NCBI GenBank assembly: GCA_035362335.1
Contig: DAOSDL010000001.1
Span: forward strand, 62,001 to 126,000
Direction of reading: 5' to 3'
From: JAOSJT01 sp035362335
GTDB lineage: Bacteria > Bacteroidota > Ignavibacteria > SZUA-365
Length of the DNA stretch: 64,000 nucleotides
Part shown: positions 16,810 through 26,070 of the stretch, piece after piece
Layout of the letters: the number at the start of each line of letters is the position of its first letter
Numbering within the stretch: the first letter of the stretch is position 1
Program-made: the position numbers and the translations under genes
Notes under the pieces: model-generated
Told to the model about the DNA's origin: nothing
The model's database searches: none
The model's input: only the letters and a program-made list of their open reading frames with translations

Positions 16810-19800
16810 ATGAACGCGAACAGGAAACGCCTCGCCATGCAATGGGCGATAGGCATGGCATTGTGTTGTGTGTGCATTTCTCCGCTATGGGGACAGCAAC
16901 AATGGGAGCTGCGTCGTGCCGATGCGGATGCCTCAGTGGAATTTGTCGCGAGCGACCTGCGCGCGGCGCGGCTGGCACTGTGCGGAAATCGCTTCGATGG
17001 CAACGGTCGATGGAGCGTGATCGTGCATGTGCTTGGCAGCACGGGCGACACCTTGTGGTCGAGGCAGTTGCCGGACAGCGTGGATTGCCGATCGCATGAC
17101 CTCCGCTTAGGCACTGCGGGGGAGGTGTACGTTGCGGGCATGCGCTGGCAGCGTGGCTGGCGGCTGTTCGTTCAGTCGTGGAGTGCCGATGGTGTACCGG
17201 GCTGGCAGTGGGTGGCGCCGAGGAGTGACGGGGTATCGCAACTCCCCGTGGCCATGATCACGGCGGCCGATGGTACTATGCTACTATGTTGCAACGAGGA
17301 AGGGGATGGCACGCAGGCCGCGGCGGTGTTTTGCCTGGAAAGCGATGGCGACCTACGCTGGAGCAGACGATACGAGAACACACATTTCGCCTGCATGCTG
17401 CCCCGACCGGAGGGGACGTTGCTCGCGGGTTGGGAGCGGCTTCCCGTGACGAAAAATTCTCTTCTCCTGCTGCTCGGGCCGAATGCCGAGTTGTTGCAAG
17501 AATGGAAGCAGGATCTCGCGCCGGGCTATGATGATGGCATCGTGGCCCTGGCGGCGGATGAACGTGGCGTGTCGGCCGGTGTACACGTGTGGAGCAGCGA
17601 CAGCACCATTCGGCCTCTGCTGCTGCGGCTGACACCGCAGTGGAACAGTGCGTCGTTTCCGCTCGTCGCCACGGAGGGACGCCACCGCATCGTGGCTGTG
17701 GAATTGCTGCCCGGAGGACTGAGCGCGGTGTCGCTGCGCTCGGAGGGCGCCTCCGGCGATATGAACGCCGTGGTGCAGGTGTTTCGTGAAAATGGCGTGC
17801 TCGAGGCTTCGAGTACGGTAGACGGAGACGGAGCAGGCAGCGACCTTGCCCCGCCGCATTTCACGGGTGTGTCGGGCGGATACACCGGACAGCCGCAGTC
17901 GCTGACACTGGCCTGGCCCCCTGCCTGGGATGCCGTGAGCGCCGAGGAGGAATTGCGCTACGAGCTGTTTGTGAGCGCACTGCCCGGCACCATCGACTAT
18001 GCGCGACCCGTGGCCGTGCTACGGTCGACACATCAATACACTTTGCACGGGTTGACAGCGGACACAGAATATGCCTGCGCCGTGCGGGTGCGAGACATCC
18101 ATGGGAACAGTGATGGCAATGTGAAAACGCTGCTCCTGCGCACGCCACCCGAGGCGTTGCGTATTCTCACCAGCACCTTGCCCGTGGCGGTGGTGGGTGC
18201 CGCCTACAGCGTGGCGTTGCAGGCGGCGGGCGGTGTGCCGCCGTATATCTGGACGGTGCTCGACGCAACGCTGCCGAGCGCGCTGCAGCTGAGCGGGGAT
18301 GGACATATCGTGGGGACGCCCGATTCCAGCGGACTCTGGATGCCGCGGCTGCTCGTCACCGATGCGCGTGGCGACACCGCGACAACGAAGCTGGTACTGC
18401 GTGTGGATGCCGAAGCGCTGCATCTGTTCACCACGCCGCTGCCCGACGCGCGGGTGTGCACACAGTATGCGGTGCATTTCGATGCGGCCGGGGGCACTCG
18501 ACCGTATCGCTTCGATGTGGTGGAAGGAAGTCCCCCGCCCGGCATGCAACTGAACATCGATGGCCTGCTGCAAGGCGTGCCGGACGAGCCGGGTACGAGT
18601 ACCTTCACGGTGCGGGTGCGGGACAATGCCGGTCAGCGCGATGAAGCGGAATTCACTCTCAACGTGCTGCCAGCGGCGCGCTGGCGCGTGACAGGCGACA
18701 CCACGCTGGCGGCGGGCAGCTATTGCTTCTCCACGCTGGAGATTCCAGCGGGTGTGACGCTGCGCTGCGCGGGACCGACCGATGTGTTGGTGTCGGATAC
18801 GCTGCTGCTGCATGGCAGTATCTGGAGTCCCTGTGCCGCGCTGCGCATACTGCACTACCGTGTGCTGCTGCTCGAAGGCAGCGTGGTGGACACGTGTGCC
18901 GACGGTGCCATATCCTCCGGCGAATTGCTTCTGTTCAGTGCCGAGGGAGCGCTGTTGCAAAATGGAAGCATCATATCGGATGTACCCGTGCGCTGTACCG
19001 ACGACAGCACCATTACCGATGCGGAAGCCCTGCTACCACGTCATGCGCGATCGCCTTTGCCACTCGATCCCGTGTGCGAGGTGCTGCCGGATCGCGTGTA
19101 TGTGCCTATACCTCCGGGCGACACTGCGGTGGTCTGGTGCTCCATCGCCGGTGTCGATCCCGATGGCGGCGTGGTGCGCTTCGATGTCAACGACGGAAGC
19201 GGAACAGTGCTGCGCAATCTCGTTCCCGCCGATGGCATGACGCTCGACGTGCCCTTGCGCTATACCTCCGAGGGCAGCCGTACCATCACCGTCACCATCA
19301 TCGATGATGAAGGTCGCAGCGCGGTGAGTAGTGCACGTATCGTTGTGGTCGAAGCGACGGAGGAACTGCCTCCGGGCTTCGGACTTGCAACGGCCTGCGG
19401 CGACGTGCTGTACGCGCTATCCGACAGCATCGCACTCGTGTCGCGCTTCGAGGGCGTCGACGTCGACGTGGCGTCCTATCGTTGGGAAACAGGCGATGGA
19501 CGAGTGCTGACCGAGCCGAATCCCGTCATCCAATACGCTGCGGCGGGACGGTATGAACTAACCTGCGCCGTCACAACCGCGACAGGGCAAACGGCAAGCG
19601 CCGAGATGTCGCTTTACGTGTATCAGCCGGATTCCACGCGACTGCGTGCGATGCCAGCCACCAGCGCTCTGCCGGCCACGCGTGCGATCGCGTCGCGCCA
19701 GCCGCAAACCGCAGGCGGAACGGCGGTGGTGAATGGCCCGCTCATGGTACGCGAGCGTATTGTGTTCCACGGCTTCCAGCATCTGCGCTTCGACTCGGCC

Positions 19801-21726
19801 GCAGTGATGACGTCCCGTCCACCACGCCAGGCATTGCCGGGAGCGGCGGGACGATCAGGCAACGGGCTGCGCACCACCGTGCCCGATGGCTGGCTTGTGA
19901 TCAACAACAGCACGTTTCGCGCGGCTTCGGGTGCGCAGGGTGGCACGGCCAATGCCGCGCATCGTGTGGGTGGTGCTGGTGGCAAAGGTGGCAGTCTGTA
20001 TTTCCACGCCAGAAACATCCTGGTGATGGGCGGCAGCTTTGAAGCGGGCGATGGTGGTCCCGGAGGCGATGCCAATGTGTTCGCGCCCGCCGAAGGCACC
20101 GCGTATGCATTTGGTGGACGCGGGAGCGACGCGGCGGCGCATGTTCGTTTCACCGCGAGCAATTCCATCACCTTCCTCGGGCCGGTGAACATTTACACAG
20201 GCAATGGGGGAAGGGGAGGCAATGCGACAGCAACCGGAGGTCCCGGCTTGAACCGCTGCAACAACGGACAGAACGGCGCAAATGCACTCGCTCGCGGCGG
20301 GGCGGGTGGATCGGCCAGGAAAAACGGCGTGGTTCGAGGTAATGTGACAGGCACCGAACACATCACGCTGAGCGGCGGTCAGGGCGGCGCCGGAGGGAAC
20401 GCCACAGCCAACGGCGGCAAAGGCGGCGATGCGGACAATTGTACCAGCACAGCCGTTGGAGGCAAGGGCGGCTGGGCCCGCGCTTTTGGCGGCGATGGAG
20501 GACCTTCCGGACATCAGGGCGTACGGCTCGCCGGAGCGGAACAGTTCAAACCGGGCAAGGGCGGCAATGCTGTCGCCGCGCCGGGCGACGGCGGCAACGC
20601 ACGTGCCATTCCCGATCCACAGAAAGGCCGCGACGGCTGTCCCGGTGAAAATGGCGGGAGCAGCACGGCTGTGGGTGGACGTGGCGGCGACGGCAGAGCG
20701 ATGAGTGGAAAAATCGGCAAGCTCTACGGACAAGGAACGTCTGCCGATCCCGGCGATGCCACTGTGCAGGGCAGCGATGGCGGACATGCGGGCGCCAACG
20801 GTGGCGATGGTGGCAATGGCACCGGATGCAACTGCGCCGGAGGCAACGGCGGCAACGCCGAAGCCCGCGGCGGCTTGCGGGGCGACACCGATGTCAAAGG
20901 ACAGGACGGTGGAGCGGCCACCAGCAATCCCGGCAGCGACGGTACAGCGAGCGCACTCGGAGGCAATGGCGGAAATGGTGGTCATTGCTGTACGCCGCCC
21001 GCGGCAAGTGGTGGCGATGGCGGGGCTGGCGGTAACGCCACAGTGAGCAGCGGCAGCAACGGTGGCTCGGGCAATGCCATTGCGGGCGATGGCGGCGATG
21101 GTGGCGATGGCAAGGGTCCCGGCAAAGGCGGACCGGGCGGCATTGCCACCGTGTCGGGCCCGGTGGGTTTGAAGCTGGACGGCAATCGTGGCAGCGACGG
21201 TGTGTGGTGCTACATCATTTCCACCTGGTACATCTACTTCAGCAGCATACCGGACGGTCCCTTGCTTCCCGGTACCGATGTGACGCTGGGAACCTATCCC
21301 GCCAAAGTACCGGCCAATCAAAGCGGTCTACTCACTGTGCATGTGATGACGCAGGCGGAGACCGGCTTCGGTTCGCCACCATTCGTGATGAAAGCCGGCG
21401 CTGAACTCTCGATGGAACAGGCGGGTCTGCGTTTCCAAATGGCAACGCTGCAAGACATCATCAATCCCGGCACGCAGTGGAATACGGAGAAATTCTCCAT
21501 CACACTCACCTGCACGCATCCATTGGGTGGCAGCGCCTTCATCCGTGGCTATAACCAGGGAGTGCTGACAGCGGAACGCGAGCTGGTGTTTGCACCGGGT
21601 CAGCTCACGCAAAACGGAGGCATCACCGCGCCACAGGGCGCTTACTTCGACCGCGTGGATGTGGTGTCGCCCGGACCGGTGTCGCTGAATCACTGGGAAG
21701 TCGAAATAGTCGTCGTCGATCCGTGA
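16810..21726 (+). CDS. Giant secreted protein with Ig/PKD domains and a long GGxGG repeat region
   Basis: 1638 residues with a signal peptide (MNANRKRLAMQWAIGMALCC onward, cleaved near GQQQ) and AGGAGG before the ATG. Order: residues 30-340, a beta-rich region with repeated Trp motifs; 350-445, fibronectin-III-like; 451-530 and 538-620, two He_PIG/cadherin-like Ig domains (each with GGVPPY or GGTRPY and LxGxP); 765-850 and 860-937, two PKD-like domains (VSRFEGVDVDVASYRWETGD); about 1010-1463, a glycine-rich region of GGNGGNA/GGDGG units; 1464-1638, a beta domain. The Gly region resembles mycobacterial PGRS and Gly-rich polyproline-II bundle proteins in composition. Cysteines recur in it at turns (NRCNNG, DNCTST, DGCPGE, TGCNCAGG, HCCTPP). 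It has no sorting domain of its own, but the next gene, 14 bases on, has one. An adhesin or surface-layer role is inference. Confidence 0.85.
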   Translation: MNANRKRLAMQWAIGMALCCVCISPLWGQQQWELRRADADASVEFVASDLRAARLALCGNRFDGNGRWSVIVHVLGSTGDTLWSRQLPDSVDCRSHDLRLGTAGEVYVAGMRWQRGWRLFVQSWSADGVPGWQWVAPRSDGVSQLPVAMITAADGTMLLCCNEEGDGTQAAAVFCLESDGDLRWSRRYENTHFACMLPRPEGTLLAGWERLPVTKNSLLLLLGPNAELLQEWKQDLAPGYDDGIVALAADERGVSAGVHVWSSDSTIRPLLLRLTPQWNSASFPLVATEGRHRIVAVELLPGGLSAVSLRSEGASGDMNAVVQVFRENGVLEASSTVDGDGAGSDLAPPHFTGVSGGYTGQPQSLTLAWPPAWDAVSAEEELRYELFVSALPGTIDYARPVAVLRSTHQYTLHGLTADTEYACAVRVRDIHGNSDGNVKTLLLRTPPEALRILTSTLPVAVVGAAYSVALQAAGGVPPYIWTVLDATLPSALQLSGDGHIVGTPDSSGLWMPRLLVTDARGDTATTKLVLRVDAEALHLFTTPLPDARVCTQYAVHFDAAGGTRPYRFDVVEGSPPPGMQLNIDGLLQGVPDEPGTSTFTVRVRDNAGQRDEAEFTLNVLPAARWRVTGDTTLAAGSYCFSTLEIPAGVTLRCAGPTDVLVSDTLLLHGSIWSPCAALRILHYRVLLLEGSVVDTCADGAISSGELLLFSAEGALLQNGSIISDVPVRCTDDSTITDAEALLPRHARSPLPLDPVCEVLPDRVYVPIPPGDTAVVWCSIAGVDPDGGVVRFDVNDGSGTVLRNLVPADGMTLDVPLRYTSEGSRTITVTIIDDEGRSAVSSARIVVVEATEELPPGFGLATACGDVLYALSDSIALVSRFEGVDVDVASYRWETGDGRVLTEPNPVIQYAAAGRYELTCAVTTATGQTASAEMSLYVYQPDSTRLRAMPATSALPATRAIASRQPQTAGGTAVVNGPLMVRERIVFHGFQHLRFDSAAVMTSRPPRQALPGAAGRSGNGLRTTVPDGWLVINNSTFRAASGAQGGTANAAHRVGGAGGKGGSLYFHARNILVMGGSFEAGDGGPGGDANVFAPAEGTAYAFGGRGSDAAAHVRFTASNSITFLGPVNIYTGNGGRGGNATATGGPGLNRCNNGQNGANALARGGAGGSARKNGVVRGNVTGTEHITLSGGQGGAGGNATANGGKGGDADNCTSTAVGGKGGWARAFGGDGGPSGHQGVRLAGAEQFKPGKGGNAVAAPGDGGNARAIPDPQKGRDGCPGENGGSSTAVGGRGGDGRAMSGKIGKLYGQGTSADPGDATVQGSDGGHAGANGGDGGNGTGCNCAGGNGGNAEARGGLRGDTDVKGQDGGAATSNPGSDGTASALGGNGGNGGHCCTPPAASGGDGGAGGNATVSSGSNGGSGNAIAGDGGDGGDGKGPGKGGPGGIATVSGPVGLKLDGNRGSDGVWCYIISTWYIYFSSIPDGPLLPGTDVTLGTYPAKVPANQSGLLTVHVMTQAETGFGSPPFVMKAGAELSMEQAGLRFQMATLQDIINPGTQWNTEKFSITLTCTHPLGGSAFIRGYNQGVLTAERELVFAPGQLTQNGGITAPQGAYFDRVDVVSPGPVSLNHWEVEIVVVDP

Positions 21727-21740
21727 ACAAGGAGGCAGCC

Positions 21741-22391
21741 ATGAACACGTTACTCTCTCGTTCCCGCCTTCTTCTCCTCGCCGCGCTTGCGATCGGCGTG
21801 CTGCATGGACGTCCAGCCGTCGCGCAGGGCATGGATGTTCCCTTCGCTCTCGTCGTTCATGATGGCGCTCTCTATTCCGTGGTCGCCACCCACAGCACGT
21901 CCACACCGGTCGTCGCACTGCTCGCGCACGCTGCGGATGCATCGGTGCGCGGTCGACTCGATCTCGCGACACCCGCTGGGTGCTACGTCAGCAGCGCACG
22001 ATGCGACGATGGTTGGATGTATCTCACGCTCACGCTTCCCGACGGGCAGCATCGCAGCACGGCAGCGGCGTATGGCATTCCACTCTCGTTGTTGACCGAC
22101 GTGGAGCTTGTTCCAGCAGCGCGCACAGTGCAACTGCATGCGGTCTATCCCAATCCCGCCATGCGATCCATGCCGACGCAGGTGCAGGTGGATGTGGCAC
22201 GCCCGCTCCACGCGTCGTTGGAACTGTGCACAACTCTCGGCCGCAGTGTGCAGCGGACAGAACTCTGGCTGCGCGAAGGTCGCAACAGCATCGCACTCGA
22301 TACATCGGTGCTGCCGAGTGGACTGTACCTCTGCGTACTGAGAACGACTGGCTCGTTGCTGGCACAAACAGCGGTGCTCGTCCTGCGTTGA
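21741..22391 (+). CDS. Small T9SS cargo protein, partner of the giant
   Basis: 216 residues from the ATG at 21741, with AAGGAGG six bases upstream. The N-terminus is a signal peptide (LLSRSRLLLLAALAIGVLHG...AVAQG). Residues 35-125 are a beta-rich stretch without known motif. The last ~80 residues are a type A sorting domain: LHAVYPNPAM, LELCTTLGRSVQ and LPSGLYLCVLRT. Because the giant upstream lacks a sorting domain and the genes are 14 bases apart, this protein could be an export or anchoring partner, or simply a second cargo. Two extra Cys (SSARC, LELC) might form a bond. Confidence 0.85.
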   Translation: MNTLLSRSRLLLLAALAIGVLHGRPAVAQGMDVPFALVVHDGALYSVVATHSTSTPVVALLAHAADASVRGRLDLATPAGCYVSSARCDDGWMYLTLTLPDGQHRSTAAAYGIPLSLLTDVELVPAARTVQLHAVYPNPAMRSMPTQVQVDVARPLHASLELCTTLGRSVQRTELWLREGRNSIALDTSVLPSGLYLCVLRTTGSLLAQTAVLVLR

Positions 22392-22427
22392 AGCGGGACG
22401 AGCACCGGGCATTGCGTGGACGTCGCG

Positions 22428-23078
22428 TCAGGACTGTTCGACTTTCTCGCCGCAGTCCGGACAGAATTTGGCATTGGCCGTAAGTTTGCTGCCGCAACTC
22501 GTGCAGTGCTTCGCCTGAACGCGCCCGCCGCATTCGGGGCAGAATTTGGAATTCTGCGCCAGCGGGGCGTTGCAGTCGGGACAGGTCGCGCGAATGCCCT
22601 CGCGCCAGACCTCTTTCCCGAGTTTTTTGTCCTCTTCCGCCATGGCCGCGTGCGCCCAGATTTCCTCCACGGATTTGCTGGCCTGCGCCGCGGCCATTTC
22701 TACACCCAGATCGGGAGCGCAATTCTTGCAGAGCCCCTTTTTGTCGCTCCAGCACTGATCCTTGCATACCCACGCCGAGCAGCGCGGGCATTGCTGGAAT
22801 TCGGGGGTGACTTCGTTCACGGCTTTTTCATAGGCGCCGTCGTGGGACTTTTCCCATGCGGCGGATCGTACGCTATGGCCCACATTTGCGGCCGTTCCGA
22901 ACAGGCCACCGAACATCGAACTCGCACTGTCGAGCAGGCCCGTCACCGTACCGGTGACGCTGGCATCGAAGCGGGTACGATGGCCTGTGCCACAGCGATC
23001 ACAGAAAAACTCGAATTGAAATCCCTTGTCCGTGCTCAGATCGCTGTAGTTGCGCACGAAACGTATGGTGTCCGACAT
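22428..23078 (-). CDS. Zinc-ribbon protein with glycine-rich central segment
   Basis: 216 residues, cytosolic. It has an N-terminal CxxC (FFCDRCGTGH), a Gly/Ala/Ser-rich segment (GTVTGLLDSASSMFGGLFG) that could be a short amphipathic or membrane-touching zipper, a second Cys cluster (QQCPRCSAWVCKDQC and GLCKNC), a helical part, and two tandem zinc ribbons at the C-terminus (TCPDCNAPL...FCPECG and HCTSCGSKL...FCPDCG). That makes about 16 Cys, enough for four zinc ions. GGAGGAG precedes the ATG. The tandem ribbons are the same type as in double-zinc-ribbon adaptor proteins and probably mediate protein contacts. Function unknown. It is convergent with the small T9SS gene and divergent from the TonB receptor. 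Confidence 0.85.
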   Translation of the reverse strand: MSDTIRFVRNYSDLSTDKGFQFEFFCDRCGTGHRTRFDASVTGTVTGLLDSASSMFGGLFGTAANVGHSVRSAAWEKSHDGAYEKAVNEVTPEFQQCPRCSAWVCKDQCWSDKKGLCKNCAPDLGVEMAAAQASKSVEEIWAHAAMAEEDKKLGKEVWREGIRATCPDCNAPLAQNSKFCPECGGRVQAKHCTSCGSKLTANAKFCPDCGEKVEQS

Positions 23079-23274
23079 GTACTCCTCCGGTGAATGACTG
23101 TAACGAAAGGCGTCCGTGCCACTACAGACCGGCGCCGCTCTCCATATGAAATCCTACGGCTTCGAAATTAGGATGTTGCCCGCCCGAACGCAATATCTGT
23201 TCCTCGCAATTCGCACTCGCGCTGCGGTCCTGTGCGCGGCACGCATCGTTGCACTTTGGCAACGGCGAAATGCA

Positions 23275-23303
23275 TTGACCACGGTTGCCATTTTACGTAT
23301 CCT
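23275..23303 (+). promoter_or_regulatory. Sigma-70-type promoter of the TonB-dependent receptor
   Basis: TTGACC (23275-23280), 17 bases, TATCCT (23298-23303), 41 bases upstream of the GTG start. No Fur-like or cobalamin-riboswitch signature is visible in the 266-bp gap. Confidence 0.6.
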
Positions 23304-23344
23304 GAAAAATTGCCCGAGCGGGCACAACAACAGCGGAGTTATTC

Positions 23345-25189
23345 GTGCGTTCCTTTTTCCTCGCGATTTCATCATTGCTCCTTTTCCTTGGCGGCACGGC
23401 GCCGCTGCTGGCACAACATCGCTCGGACGACACCATGGTTGTGACACTGGACGAGGTGCAGGTGACCGCTCTGCGGCATGCGGCGAAGCAGTCGGAGCAG
23501 CCGCGCGCGGTGCAGGTGCTGACGCGCGCCGTGCTGACAGAGGCAGGCGCGGTGTCGCTGGACGATGCTCTGCGTTTGTCGGCCGTGGTGGATGTCCGCA
23601 GGCGGGGCCCCTTCGGTGCGCAGAGCGACATCGGCATGCGCGGCTCCACCTTCGGCCAGAATCTCATTCTGATCGATGGAATGCGGGCGAATGATCCGCA
23701 GACCGGGCATCACGCGCTGGCATTGGCACTGCCGACGGAGGAGATCGAACGGGTGGAAATCGTGCCCGGACATATGTCGGCGTTGCATGGCGCCGACGCC
23801 TTCGGTGGTTTGATCAACATTGTCACGCGACGAGCGGAGAGGAATGCGCTGAGCATGCGCCTCGCTGGTGGATCCTTCGGACGGGCCGATGCGCGTCTGA
23901 GCTGGAGCGCGGTGTCGGAGCATGTGGCCGCGCGCACCTCCGCACAGTTCCTGCGGCATGATGGGTACAGCAGAGGCACGGATTTTACCGGATGGACGCT
24001 ATCGCATGTGAGCAACGTCGATGCGGGCGGAACCGGGCTGCGGCTATCGGCCAGCTACAGCGACAAGGATTTCGGAGCGTTTGACTTTTATTCGCCGGGT
24101 CGCGGCATTCCTTCGCGGGAAAGGATTCATGGCGGCTCCCTCGCCGTGCAGGCGAGAAGAGGTATCGCGGGTGCGGTGCTGCAAGGCGGGGTGTCGTATC
24201 GACGGCTCAATGATCGCTTTGTGTTCGACAGCCGCACTCCGGATCGTTTCGTGAATACGCACGCCACCGATGTGCTGAACGGTGATCTTGTGCTGTACAT
24301 GCAGCCTTCGACGTCCACGCAGTGGAATGTGGGCGTGAATGCGCAGGCCGACCGCATCCGCAGCACGGCGCTGGGCGATCATGGACGCGAAGGAGCCGCC
24401 GCTTTCACCGGGCTTCGCCAGGAACTGCTGCCCTGGCTGGCTCTGACGGCGGAATTGCGCGTGGATGCGTTGCGCGGACACGAAGCGCAATGGAATCCCG
24501 CCATGGGCTTGCAGTGCGCCCTCGGGCAATCCTTCACGGCCTACGTATCGGGAGGCCGCTCCTTTCGCCAACCCTCGTACACCGAGCTGTATTACCGCGA
24601 TCCTGTCAGTTCCGGCTCCGATGCCTTGCATGCCGAAACAGCGTGGTCTGCGGAAATCGGTGCCCGCGGCGTCATGGGTGCCCTGCAGTTGTCGTCGGCG
24701 CTGTTTCTGCGGGATCAGCGCGAGCTGATCGACTTCATTCTCGATCCTGCCGACAATCGATACTACGCGCGGAACCTGCGCAAGGCATCCGTACATGGCG
24801 CGGAATTGCGCTGGGAGTGGACTCCGTCCGAGGCGCCCGTGGCGCTGCTTGCGCACTATCAGTACGTGTACAGCGCGCTCGAGGGTTTGCAGGGCATGCA
24901 GGCCCGCTACGCCTTGACACATCCGCGGCACAAGGCCTCGCTCTTGCTGCGCAGCGATGCTCTCGCATCCACACCGTTGTCGATCGCCGCCGTGTACGCG
25001 CGCCCCTTCGCGCAGGGCGATGCGTGGACCACCGTGGACGTGCGCGTACGCCACGCGCTTTCCCGCGTGCTGGAGATTGATGTCACCGTGGAAAATATCT
25101 TCGACACGCGCTACGAGGAGATACCGGGCATTCCGATGCCGGGGCGCTGGATCACGGCGGGTCTGCACATCGGCATGCCGGGTGCATGA
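23345..25189 (+). CDS. TonB-dependent outer-membrane receptor (BtuB/FyuA-like)
   Basis: 614 residues. The start is GTG at 23345, with GGAG eight bases upstream and a signal peptide directly after (RSFFLAISSLLLFLGG...LLAQ). The plug domain spans about residues 35-150: VTLDEVQVTALR, then DDALRLSAVVDVRRRGPFGAQSDIGMRG, then ILIDGMRANDPQTG and the VEIVPGHMSALHGADAFGGLINIVTRR plug end. The rest is a 22-strand-type beta barrel ending in MPGRWITAGLHIGM. The small size and plug resemble vitamin B12 or siderophore receptors. The substrate is unknown; with bacterioferritin and a full haem pathway nearby an iron substrate is reasonable but unproven. No transporter genes follow; tatC comes next. Confidence 0.9.
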   Translation: MRSFFLAISSLLLFLGGTAPLLAQHRSDDTMVVTLDEVQVTALRHAAKQSEQPRAVQVLTRAVLTEAGAVSLDDALRLSAVVDVRRRGPFGAQSDIGMRGSTFGQNLILIDGMRANDPQTGHHALALALPTEEIERVEIVPGHMSALHGADAFGGLINIVTRRAERNALSMRLAGGSFGRADARLSWSAVSEHVAARTSAQFLRHDGYSRGTDFTGWTLSHVSNVDAGGTGLRLSASYSDKDFGAFDFYSPGRGIPSRERIHGGSLAVQARRGIAGAVLQGGVSYRRLNDRFVFDSRTPDRFVNTHATDVLNGDLVLYMQPSTSTQWNVGVNAQADRIRSTALGDHGREGAAAFTGLRQELLPWLALTAELRVDALRGHEAQWNPAMGLQCALGQSFTAYVSGGRSFRQPSYTELYYRDPVSSGSDALHAETAWSAEIGARGVMGALQLSSALFLRDQRELIDFILDPADNRYYARNLRKASVHGAELRWEWTPSEAPVALLAHYQYVYSALEGLQGMQARYALTHPRHKASLLLRSDALASTPLSIAAVYARPFAQGDAWTTVDVRVRHALSRVLEIDVTVENIFDTRYEEIPGIPMPGRWITAGLHIGMPGA

Positions 25190-25295
25190 GCACGGCGTGC
25201 TTTCGCGGGCCGTGCACGCGTGTCGGCGCTATGCACTTAGCCGCCACTCTCGTATCTTTCAGGTTTGACACAGTGTGTGCGGTAGCGAACGGAGC

Positions 25296-26066
25296 ATGAG
25301 CGAAGAAGATACGCGGGAACAACACGAGAACGGTGGCAACGAGAAGGAGATGTCCTTTCTCGACCATCTCGAAGAGCTGCGCTGGCGCATCATCTACATC
25401 CTGATCGGTGTGGTGGTCGGCGCGCTGGCCTCGTGGATTTTCATCGACATTCTCATGGACGATGTGCTGCTGCGTCCCGCGCGCATTTACAATATGCAAT
25501 TACAGAATCTGCGTCCCTTCGGTCAGGTGTTTCTGTACATGCAGGTGGCGATTTTTGCCGGTATTGTAATCAGCATTCCCAACGTTTTTTATCAAATCTG
25601 GAAATTCGTCGCTCCCGGCCTGTATCCGCGCGAGCGAAAATACGCGGCGCGCATCGTCATTTTCACGTCGCTGTGTTTTCTGGCGGGAGTATCCTTCGCG
25701 TATTTCGCCATACTTCCGGCCGCGCTGAAGTTTTTCGTGGGCTTCGGTTCGGATGCGATCGAGAACGTGATCGCCATCGATTACTACTTCGAATTCATTC
25801 TGACCCTGATGCTCGGTGCGGGCGCGATTTTCGAATTGCCGATGCTGTCGTTTTTTCTTTCGCGGCTCGGCATTCTCACTCCCGGAGTCATGCGGCGTTA
25901 CTGGCGCCATGCCATGATAGCCTCCGCCATCGCGGCGGCGCTGCTCTCGCCCGGGCCCGATCCCATCAGTATGCTGATGATGGCCATACCGCTCGTGTTT
26001 CTGTACGAGCTGAGCATCTGGATTTCGAAATTCAGCCAGAAGAAACGCATCAGGGAGGAGAACTGA
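25296..26066 (+). CDS. tatC: Sec-independent protein translocase TatC
   Basis: 256 residues from the ATG at 25296. It is the substrate-binding membrane subunit of the twin-arginine system, which exports folded proteins. The charged N-terminal tail is followed by the signature FLDHLEELRWRIIY, then six membrane helices; FWKFVAPGLYPRERKY-like sequence (here IWKFVAPGLYPRERKYA) is the conserved cytoplasmic-side loop, and the later SPGPDPISMLMMAIPLVFLYELSI matches the TatC C-terminal signature. There is no tatA/B here. The polyprenyl synthase starts four bases after the stop, so they share an mRNA. Confidence 0.95.
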   Translation: MSEEDTREQHENGGNEKEMSFLDHLEELRWRIIYILIGVVVGALASWIFIDILMDDVLLRPARIYNMQLQNLRPFGQVFLYMQVAIFAGIVISIPNVFYQIWKFVAPGLYPRERKYAARIVIFTSLCFLAGVSFAYFAILPAALKFFVGFGSDAIENVIAIDYYFEFILTLMLGAGAIFELPMLSFFLSRLGILTPGVMRRYWRHAMIASAIAAALLSPGPDPISMLMMAIPLVFLYELSIWISKFSQKKRIREEN

Positions 26067-26070
26067 GCCG

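Noticed and set aside
19855..21321. 488-codon minus-strand frame opposite the Gly-rich repeat
   Set aside because: It arises from the GGC/GCC periodicity of the repeat; there is no start context or similarity, and the sense frame has a signal peptide and promoter.
23079..23344. Cobalamin riboswitch before the BtuB-like receptor
   Set aside because: None of the conserved B12-box sequence is visible, and a plain promoter explains the gap.
25265..25270. TTGACA before tatC
   Set aside because: No -10 box lies 16-18 bases downstream.
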